From an uncultured Clostridia bacterium (GTDB lineage Bacteria; Bacillota; Clostridia; Oscillospirales; Ruminococcaceae): DNA of 7,931 nucleotides. Positions 1 through 4,901 of the stretch are shown here, piece by piece (position 1 is the first letter of the stretch; every line of letters begins with the position of its first letter). Below the pieces are notes generated by a model. That model saw nothing but the letters and a program-made list of their open reading frames with translations. It did not search any database and was not told where the DNA came from. Location of the stretch: NCBI GenBank assembly GCA_947381875.1, contig CANCXY010000158.1, positions 1-7,931 on the forward strand, given 5' to 3'. The position numbers were made by a program, and so were the translations under genes.

Positions 1-75
1 GGCGGAGTCCAGAGGCAGCGCCTCTGGCAGGATTCCAAAGGGCAGCGCCCTTTGGTGGGTCCGGGCAGCGCCCGG
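1..75 (-). repeat. Modular hairpin repeat, copy A (truncated by window edge)
   Basis: Three consecutive perfect palindromes are visible. 9-27 has arms CCAGAGGC/GCCTCTGG, 35-55 has arms CCAAAGGGC/GCCCTTTGG, and 61-75 has arms CCGGGC/GCCCGG; all have the same 3-nt AGC loop (GCT on the minus strand). Positions 1-55 are identical, in reverse complement, to 4710-4764 (copy C). The first two bases match the end of a further hairpin module seen in copy C, so the element probably continues to the left of the window. It lies directly downstream of the stop codon of the minus-strand G5/M23 gene and may form the 3' end of that transcript, but no U-tract follows the hairpins, so a classic intrinsic terminator is not evident. 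Strand is given as that of the adjacent gene. Confidence 0.85.
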
Positions 76-89
76 CGCCCCCATGCGCA

Positions 90-1862
90 TCACGCCCCGA
101 TATACGGCGCGGGGTCGATCAGGTTTGACCTGGCAAGGCCGCCGTAGGAAAGCTCAAAGTGGCAGTGGTTGCCTGAGGAGTTCCCGGTGCTGCCGATCAG
201 GGCGATCGTCTGCCCGGCGGTAACGCCGGTGCCCGCCGTCACAAGGAGCTGGGAACAGTGGGCGTAGCGCGTATAGAAACCGTTGCCGTGGTCAATGACA
301 ATGTAGTTGCCGAAACTGTAGTGCGAACCTGTCTCAATCACGACGCCGCTGTCCGCCGCAACAATCGGTGAACCATAGGGCGCGCACAGGTCTATGCCCC
401 GGTGGCCGCCGAAGCGCGTTGTGATATACGTCAACTGCGGCACCGGGAACACCATAGAGCCGCTGCCAACTACCGCGCCGCCCGGCGCTGTCTGGGCTTC
501 ATAGCGCATGCCTGTTCGCTCGCGCGTGCCTACGGAGATAATCTCCGGCTGCATTTCCTCGATGGGCGTTGTGCGGAGGGGCATGGTCGAAAGCAGTTCC
601 CCGTTTACGCGCGTCTGCCGCGCGACCACGCTCTGGGAACCGTCCCGGCCCTTCTGCGAGACAAAGCGCACGCCTTTATTCAGCGTGTCCGTTTCCTGTT
701 CCTCCGTAGTAAAGGGCACACTCTCCTCGTATTGGATCAAATCTGTGACCTGCACATCCAGCGCGTTGCCAATTTGCAGCGCCTCCAATGCCATTGTTGT
801 ATCCTGCACGGAATTTGTAAAATATACGCCGGGTATCTGTTCGATGGTGTGGACGTATCCGACGCTTTCATGCGTGCCGTCGTTATAGGCGGCCAGCGTC
901 TCATCTAAGAGCTGCTGCACGGCCTGGCCGTCCTGTACGACGCTCACCAGTTCTCCGTTGATGCGGATGCCCACGGCGCGCATAATCTGGTCGGTGGAGG
1001 AGGAGATAATTTTATCCGCTAACTCGCTGACGCCGGTGCGCGCCGCCGGGTCGACGATACGCAGTTCAAATTCCGGGTGTGATTCCCACTCCAACTGCGC
1101 CCCCGCCGACGCCTGCACGCGCTCCCGCACCATGCGCTCGGCCTCGTCCCACACGCCCTCGCTTTCGATGAATACGAACAGGTCGTCCTGATAGGTGACA
1201 CCCAGGGAGAAATTCGCGCCAAGCACTTCGTTGACGGTGAAGAAGAACACAAAGAACGCGCCGACGGGCAACAGATAACTTAGCGCGCTGAAAATCAGCC
1301 GCCGGTATGTATGCAGGCTGCTTTTCAAAAACTCCCAACCCGCTTTGCGTGCGTTGCCACCCGCCGCGCCCTCGGCGCGCGCCGTTTCTTTCATGCTGCG
1401 CACGCTCACGACGATATAGCGGAATGGCGCGGAGAGGTCCTCGCCGATGCTGCACAGCAGCGCCCAAAGCGGCCCGCACACGAAACGCACCAGCGCCGCG
1501 GACCCGCGCACCGTTAGCTTGCACAGATCCCTTGCGCCGCGCGCCAGGCGGATGCAGGTATACTGCGCCTGCGTGCCCATGATATACAAGAGCTGCCCGA
1601 TGGCGTTATACGCCGCGCGCATGCTGACAGCGCCGCTCTGCGAGGGCAGGGCGGCCTCGTTCTGCGCGCGCTGCAAGCGCGCCACGAACTCGATTGTCAG
1701 CGTGGCAAACTGGGATGTGAGCTGCGAGGTGAGCGAAGCGGAGTGCGACTTTTTGGCGCGCTGCTGCATCTCGGCGAATTCTTCCGGCGTAAAAAACGGG
1801 GCGTCTTCCTCCGGCGGCAGCGCGGGATTTTCGATATGAGGGTCTTTTGTATTTGGTTCCAT
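90..1862 (-). CDS. Membrane-anchored G5 domain / M23 (LytM-type) peptidoglycan metallopeptidase
   Basis: The product is 590 aa. Residues 1-187 contain no clear export signal and are predicted cytoplasmic: an acidic/proline-rich start, then amphipathic basic segments. One strong transmembrane helix lies near 189-210, so the rest should be extracytoplasmic. Residues about 222-365 form a region typical of clostridial wall peptidases, with VNG-like (here INGEL) motifs. A G5 domain spans about 370-447, and an M23 zinc peptidase domain about 470-590. The zinc ligands and catalytic His are present: H487 and D491 (HRGID), H535 (YAH) and H566/H568 (HCH, where HLH is more usual). M23 enzymes cut peptide cross-links in peptidoglycan; the exact bond is not predictable here. 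The ATG start is preceded by GGAG 8 nt upstream. It lies 24 nt after the stop of the upstream M23 gene, so the two are probably cotranscribed. The stop is followed at once by hairpin repeat copy A. Confidence 0.93.
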   Translation of the reverse strand: MEPNTKDPHIENPALPPEEDAPFFTPEEFAEMQQRAKKSHSASLTSQLTSQFATLTIEFVARLQRAQNEAALPSQSGAVSMRAAYNAIGQLLYIMGTQAQYTCIRLARGARDLCKLTVRGSAALVRFVCGPLWALLCSIGEDLSAPFRYIVVSVRSMKETARAEGAAGGNARKAGWEFLKSSLHTYRRLIFSALSYLLPVGAFFVFFFTVNEVLGANFSLGVTYQDDLFVFIESEGVWDEAERMVRERVQASAGAQLEWESHPEFELRIVDPAARTGVSELADKIISSSTDQIMRAVGIRINGELVSVVQDGQAVQQLLDETLAAYNDGTHESVGYVHTIEQIPGVYFTNSVQDTTMALEALQIGNALDVQVTDLIQYEESVPFTTEEQETDTLNKGVRFVSQKGRDGSQSVVARQTRVNGELLSTMPLRTTPIEEMQPEIISVGTRERTGMRYEAQTAPGGAVVGSGSMVFPVPQLTYITTRFGGHRGIDLCAPYGSPIVAADSGVVIETGSHYSFGNYIVIDHGNGFYTRYAHCSQLLVTAGTGVTAGQTIALIGSTGNSSGNHCHFELSYGGLARSNLIDPAPYIGA

Positions 1863-1886
1863 GAAAATATCTCCGTGGCGGCGGGC

Positions 1887-3188
1887 TTATCGCGCGAAAT
1901 ACAGCCCGCTCGTGCCGTTGAATAGTTGTTCCGGGTCTACACTCTGGTTGCCGATGCGCGCTTCATAGTGCAGGTGCGGCCCGGTGGAATAGCCGGTGGA
2001 GCCGACAAGCCCGACAAGCTGCCCCTGTTCCACGATCTGGCCCTGCTCACAGGAGAGGGAATCCATGTGGAAGAAATAGCTTTTCAGCCCGCCGCCATGT
2101 TCCACCACGACGGTGTTGCCGGTCATCTGCAAAAAGCCTGCGTAAACCACCTTCCCGCGCGCCGGGGACCACACCTCGTCGCCCCGGTCGCAGTCGTAGT
2201 CAATGCCCGCGTGGCGGACCGGCGTAGTCGCGCCGTTGGTGTAGCGGAACAGGCCGTATTCACTGTTTTTGGCCGTCGCCTCGCACGGGCGCACGAACGT
2301 ACCCTCCCAATAGATGGTGGGGTCGGCGGCCTCATAGATGGGATAAATGATGTTGCGCCATTCCTCATTGGCGGCGGCACTGTTCATGGTGGCGTTCGCC
2401 ACAGAGGAGGAAATCGTCATATACTGTTTGGGGAAATCGCGGTGTACGACCTGGATCGTCTCATCCACAACGGCGCTGCCGCAGCTCACATGCAACGGAT
2501 ACTCGCCCGGTTCGCGGTTATAGTGTACACCGATAAACGCGGCCTTCCCGCCTGGAATATCGCAGAACTGTGTAAGGGAGAGGTCGGTCTCGATCTGCGG
2601 TTCCAGCCCGTCTAAAAAGCCCTTTACAAGCACGGTAATCACCGCGCCCTGCTCCACTTTGGTTTCAGAAATCTTGATCTCCGGCGGAACCGCGACATTC
2701 ACACGCGCGGCATAGCGGAATACGCCGTACCCATGCGCGGGATCCGATGGCGCGTCGGAGGCGCGCGTTTCGGGCACCGTGACGCGCACTTCTAAGGTAT
2801 ACTGCCCATTCGCGGGGAACCGCACCGTCGCCTCCCGCTGATTATTGGCATCTAAAACAACCGCGCCCGCCTCATCCTTGACGACAAGGTGCGAAGGGTC
2901 GCCGGTAGCAATCTGGATATTCATGGAATCGGCGTCCCAGGTGCCCAGATCCTGCATTTGCAAGGTGGCGTTCTCCTGTGCGTCTTTATAGAGGAGGCCG
3001 CCCATGACCGGTTCATTCCACTGGTACCCATTGATGCCCAGCGCCGTATCCCCCGCCATCACAGCGGGAGCGGTGAACGCCTCGGCGTCCGTATTGTGAT
3101 ACGACCACGCCACCACCCCGCCGACGATGCCGCCGATCAGCAAAAGCACCAGCACCACCCAAAGCATTATTTTTCCCACCACACGCAT
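1887..3188 (-). CDS. Membrane-anchored M23 family metallopeptidase
   Basis: I place the start at the ATG at 3188 (433 aa). An in-frame ATG at 3251 would overlap the -35/-10 spacer of the predicted promoter, whereas 3188 has AAGGGGG 7 nt upstream. A short basic N-terminus and one transmembrane helix (about residues 7-29) anchor the protein with the bulk outside. Residues about 35-250 look like beta-rich Ig-like domains. The M23 domain spans about 295-425, with H326 and D330 (HAGID) and H405/H407 (HLH) as zinc and catalytic residues, plus the usual GLVGSTGYSTGPHLH stretch. All key residues are intact, so an active peptidoglycan endopeptidase is expected. It is the first gene of a two-gene operon with the G5/M23 peptidase, 24 nt apart. 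A sporulation role (SpoIIQ-like) is conceivable, but nothing in the sequence shows it. Confidence 0.92.
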   Translation of the reverse strand: MRVVGKIMLWVVLVLLLIGGIVGGVVAWSYHNTDAEAFTAPAVMAGDTALGINGYQWNEPVMGGLLYKDAQENATLQMQDLGTWDADSMNIQIATGDPSHLVVKDEAGAVVLDANNQREATVRFPANGQYTLEVRVTVPETRASDAPSDPAHGYGVFRYAARVNVAVPPEIKISETKVEQGAVITVLVKGFLDGLEPQIETDLSLTQFCDIPGGKAAFIGVHYNREPGEYPLHVSCGSAVVDETIQVVHRDFPKQYMTISSSVANATMNSAAANEEWRNIIYPIYEAADPTIYWEGTFVRPCEATAKNSEYGLFRYTNGATTPVRHAGIDYDCDRGDEVWSPARGKVVYAGFLQMTGNTVVVEHGGGLKSYFFHMDSLSCEQGQIVEQGQLVGLVGSTGYSTGPHLHYEARIGNQSVDPEQLFNGTSGLYFAR

Positions 3189-3195
3189 AAAAAAG

Positions 3196-3202
3196 CCCCC
3201 TT
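3196..3202 (-). promoter_or_regulatory. Ribosome binding site deciding the M23 gene start at 3188
   Basis: The minus strand reads AAGGGGG, then a 7-nt T-rich spacer, then ATG. This supports the downstream start over the ATG at 3251, which lies inside the promoter. Confidence 0.75.
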
Positions 3203-3230
3203 CTGCACGGCTTTGCAACAGTACTTTTAC

Positions 3231-3259
3231 AGTATACCACAAAGTTTTCAAAAATGCAA
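3231..3259 (-). promoter_or_regulatory. Sigma-A-type promoter of the two-gene M23 operon
   Basis: The minus strand shows TTGCAT (3254-3259), a 17-nt spacer, and TATACT (3231-3236). The predicted transcription start is near 3224, giving a leader of about 36 nt before the ATG at 3188. No operator palindrome overlaps it. An imperfect inverted repeat lies farther upstream (3279-3326). Confidence 0.75.
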
Positions 3260-3278
3260 AAGGGAGTTATCGCCGGGA

Positions 3279-3375
3279 GTGTCCACATCGCGGATCTATT
3301 GCCGTGTATTTCCCCGCATTGGACACACCCTTATCGCCTGCTGGCGGCGACGCGCCTACACACAGCATGCAGGCG
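3279..3375. other. Imperfect stem-loops in the gene-free stretch upstream of the M23 operon
   Basis: The gene-free stretch 3189-3506 holds, in order, the M23 leader and promoter (to 3259), these structures, repeat copy B and a terminator. GTGTCCA (3279-3285) pairs with TGGACAC (3320-3326), and the stem continues as AT and GCGG (3287-3293) against CCGC and AT (3314-3319), with two single-base bulges and a loop of about 20 nt. A second pair, CGCCTGC (3335-3341) and GCAGGCG (3369-3375), encloses a smaller GGCG/CGCC stem (3343-3356). I see no convincing promoter that would make this a separate RNA. It could be regulator-binding DNA, repeat remains or chance pairing in GC-rich DNA. Confidence 0.4.
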
Positions 3376-3432
3376 ATGGGTTTCCAAAGGGGGCTTGCCC
3401 CCCTTGGCGGAGTCCAGAGGCAGAGCCTCTGG
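3375..3432 (-). repeat. Modular hairpin repeat, copy B (two-hairpin form)
   Basis: This aligns without gaps to the reverse complement of 4738-4795 (copy C) with 55 of 58 bases identical. Hairpin B1 (3384-3407) pairs CCAAAGGGGGC with GCCCCCCTTGG, with one imperfect pair (3388/3403). Hairpin B2 (3414-3432) has arms CCAGAGGC/GCCTCTGG with an AGA loop. The linker CGGAGT (3408-3413) is the same as in copies A and C. Similarity ends at 3432, where copies A and C go on into another hairpin. Orientation is the same as copy A. It lies between the terminator of the EIIC-like gene and the upstream region of the M23 operon. Confidence 0.85.
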
Positions 3433-3454
3433 GCGCTTTCCGACAGCACGCCCC

Positions 3455-3502
3455 CATACAAAACGCAGGACGGCCAGACCGGGGCCGTCCTGTGTTTGTA
3501 TG
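3455..3502 (-). terminator. Intrinsic terminator of the EIIC-like gene, possibly bidirectional
   Basis: A long stem starts 4 nt beyond the stop codon. The GC-rich core is CAGGACGGCC-type arms (3466-3475 with 3483-3492) around a 7-nt loop. The stem extends outward through A/T pairs to CATAC/GTATG ends, with one bulged A (3460) and one imperfect pair (3465/3493). On the minus strand the core is followed by CGTTTTGTATG, a modest U-tract. On the plus strand it is followed by TGTTTGTATG, so it could also stop transcription coming from the left. Confidence 0.8.
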
Positions 3503-3506
3503 TATG

Positions 3507-4619
3507 TCAATCTGCCAGCGTCAAATCCCCTTCCTTGATCCACCCGATCTTTCGGAAGAACTGCCCGAACGCCCAGCACAGCACGGCGGGCAGTACAAAG
3601 GAAATGAGGATCAGCCCCAGCCAGTCCCAGACGCCCGGCGTGATGGCCGCCGCGCCGTTGGCGAGCGCGCGTTCACTGGGGGCCAGCCAGCCCGTCCAAA
3701 CGCCGATCTGCCCCACTAGGCCGCAGGTGCCCATCCCAGAGGAGACGGGCGCGCCGTTCATCTGCAACTTAAATACGCATGTCGCAAGCGGTCCGATAAT
3801 GGCGGAAGTGAGGATGGCGGGCAGCCAGACGCGCGGATTTTTTACGATATTGCCCATTTGCAGCATAGAAGTACCCAACCCCTGGCTGACAAGCCCGCCC
3901 CAGCGGTTTTCCCGAAAGGACAGCACCGCGAAGCCGACCATATTGGCGCAGCAGCCTGCCACGGCCGCGCCGCCCGCCAGTCCGGTGAGGCCGAAAGCCG
4001 CGCAGATTGCCGCCGAGGAAATGGGGAGCGTGAGCGCCATGCCCACCAGCACCGAGACGACGATCCCCATCAGCAGCGGCTGTAAGTCGGTAGCCCACAT
4101 GATGACGTTGCCAATCGCCGTGGCGGCGGTGCCGATCGCGGGCGCCCACCAGGCGGAAAGCCCGACGCCCACCAGGATGGTGACAAGCGGCGTGATAAGG
4201 ATATCCACTTTGGTTTCTTTGCTCACAGCCTTGCCGCATTCAGCGGCGATGATGGCGATAAAGAGTACCGCGAGCGGCCCGCCCGCGCCCGCCTGATCGG
4301 GAATGAGGCTTGTACTGCCCAGCGCGTTGGCCGCATAACCGACGGTTGCCAGCGAAAACAGCACCAGCGGCGGCGCTTGCAGCGCAAAGCCGATTGCGAT
4401 AGCCATCGCCGCGCCGCTCATCGCGCTTGCATAGTTCCCCACGTCCACCAAAAAAGCAAGGCCCGCCTGTTCGCCCAACGTCTTCACGATGGTGCCGATC
4501 AGCAGCGAACAGAACAGGCCCTGTGCCATTGCGCCCAGCGCGTCGATACCATAGCGCCTGGCAGAAATGACGATGTTCTTCCGTTTGAGAAACGCTTTCC
4601 ATTTTTCCATCTTTTCCAC
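3507..4619 (-). CDS. PfoR-like / PTS EIIC-type polytopic membrane protein (PTS_EIIC_2 family)
   Basis: The product is 370 aa, almost entirely hydrophobic, with roughly 8-10 membrane segments. Family signatures include an N-terminal YGIDALGAMAQGLF stretch (23-36), NPRVWLP (261-267), the following TSAIIGPLAT, and GMGTCGLVGQ (295-304). These match the EIIC_2 family, which includes clostridial PfoR, named from its effect on perfringolysin O expression. No IIA or IIB domain is fused or adjacent, and no phosphorylation site is visible, so sugar transport by phosphotransfer cannot be assumed; the substrate is unknown. The start is GTG at 4619, with AAAGGA 7 nt upstream. An ATG three codons later (4610) with AAAAGGG 10 nt upstream is a real alternative. 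It is monocistronic, with its own promoter at 4663-4690 and a terminator just after the stop. Confidence 0.88.
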   Translation of the reverse strand: MEKMEKWKAFLKRKNIVISARRYGIDALGAMAQGLFCSLLIGTIVKTLGEQAGLAFLVDVGNYASAMSGAAMAIAIGFALQAPPLVLFSLATVGYAANALGSTSLIPDQAGAGGPLAVLFIAIIAAECGKAVSKETKVDILITPLVTILVGVGLSAWWAPAIGTAATAIGNVIMWATDLQPLLMGIVVSVLVGMALTLPISSAAICAAFGLTGLAGGAAVAGCCANMVGFAVLSFRENRWGGLVSQGLGTSMLQMGNIVKNPRVWLPAILTSAIIGPLATCVFKLQMNGAPVSSGMGTCGLVGQIGVWTGWLAPSERALANGAAAITPGVWDWLGLILISFVLPAVLCWAFGQFFRKIGWIKEGDLTLAD

Positions 4620-4632
4620 ACCCTTTTCCTTT

Positions 4633-4653
4633 GCGCGGCCTTATGTGCCGCGC
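4633..4653 (-). promoter_or_regulatory. Hairpin or operator at the 5' end of the EIIC-like mRNA
   Basis: Arms GCGCGGC (4633-4639) and GCCGCGC (4647-4653) form a perfect 7-bp stem with a 7-nt loop. With a predicted transcription start near 4656, the stem would open the transcript and end just before the AAAGGA ribosome binding site (4627-4632). It could stabilise the mRNA, modulate ribosome access, or act as a DNA operator just downstream of the start site. No paired terminator is present, so it does not look like an attenuator. Confidence 0.55.
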
Positions 4654-4662
4654 TTTTGCTCT

Positions 4663-4690
4663 ATTGTACCCCTTTTTCCGCATTTGTCAA
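4663..4690 (-). promoter_or_regulatory. Sigma-A-type promoter of the EIIC-like gene
   Basis: The minus strand shows consensus TTGACA (4685-4690), a 16-nt spacer and TACAAT (4663-4668, one mismatch from TATAAT). The predicted start is near 4656, giving a leader of about 37 nt. This is the strongest promoter match in the window. Confidence 0.85.
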
Positions 4691-4709
4691 GCGCCTTGTG
4701 GCGGGTTGC

Positions 4710-4786
4710 CCAAAGGGCGCTGCCCTTTGGAATCCTGCCAGAGGCGCTGCCTCTGGACTCCGCCAAAGGGGGCAAGCCCCCTTTGG
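4710..4786 (+). repeat. Modular hairpin repeat, copy C (three-hairpin form, inverted orientation)
   Basis: Three perfect palindromes lie in tandem. 4710-4730 has arms CCAAAGGGC/GCCCTTTGG with a GCT loop. 4738-4756 has arms CCAGAGGC/GCCTCTGG with a GCT loop. 4763-4786 has arms CCAAAGGGGGC/GCCCCCTTTGG with an AA loop. They are joined by short linkers (AATCCTG and ACTCCG). 4710-4764 is the exact reverse complement of 1-55, and 4738-4795 matches copy B, so C runs opposite to A and B. It lies between the promoter of the EIIC-like gene and the 3' end of the helicase gene. Confidence 0.9.
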
Positions 4787-4797
4787 AATCCCATCCC

Positions 4798-4850
4798 GCG
4801 CGGCAATTTCATTGCCGCGCACCCCTTGGCAGAAGCGGCAACGACGCCGC
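4798..4850. repeat. Two further hairpins adjoining repeat copy C
   Basis: 4798-4820 is a perfect 10-bp stem, arms GCGCGGCAAT/ATTGCCGCGC with a 3-nt loop. 4835-4850 is a 5-bp stem GCGGC/GCCGC with a 6-nt loop. Neither has a counterpart at copies A or B. Together with copy C and the terminator they fill almost all of the 282-bp gap between the EIIC-like and helicase genes with palindromes. No open reading frame here is convincing. Confidence 0.7.
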
Positions 4851-4861
4851 AGCGCAGCCGG

Positions 4862-4901
4862 AAAACGCCGCCCCCATGTGTTTGTATAGGGGCGGTGTTT
4901 T
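4862..4901 (-). terminator. Intrinsic terminator of the helicase gene, possibly bidirectional
   Basis: Arms 4862-4874 and 4889-4901 pair (AAAA, then a GC-rich CGCCGCCCC-type arm, against GGGGCGGTG and TTTT) around a 14-nt loop, with one imperfect pair at 4867/4896. The hairpin abuts the helicase TAA (4902-4904). On the minus strand it ends in GCGTTTTCC, and on the plus strand in GTGTTTTTTATG, which is the better U-tract. Confidence 0.8.

Noticed and set aside
3189..3251. An N-terminal extension of the M23 protein from the ATG at 3251.
   Set aside because: That ATG lies within the spacer of the predicted promoter, has no good ribosome site, and would put a poor sequence ahead of a normal membrane anchor.
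3127..4296. A 389-codon open frame on the plus strand crossing the M23 leader, repeat copy B and the EIIC-like gene.
   Set aside because: It runs through a promoter, hairpin repeats and the antisense of a real gene, with no ribosome site or domain.
1..4795. The repeats as a CRISPR array or insertion sequence ends.
   Set aside because: There is no regular repeat-spacer pattern, no cas or transposase gene and no target-site duplication; each unit is a self-contained palindrome.
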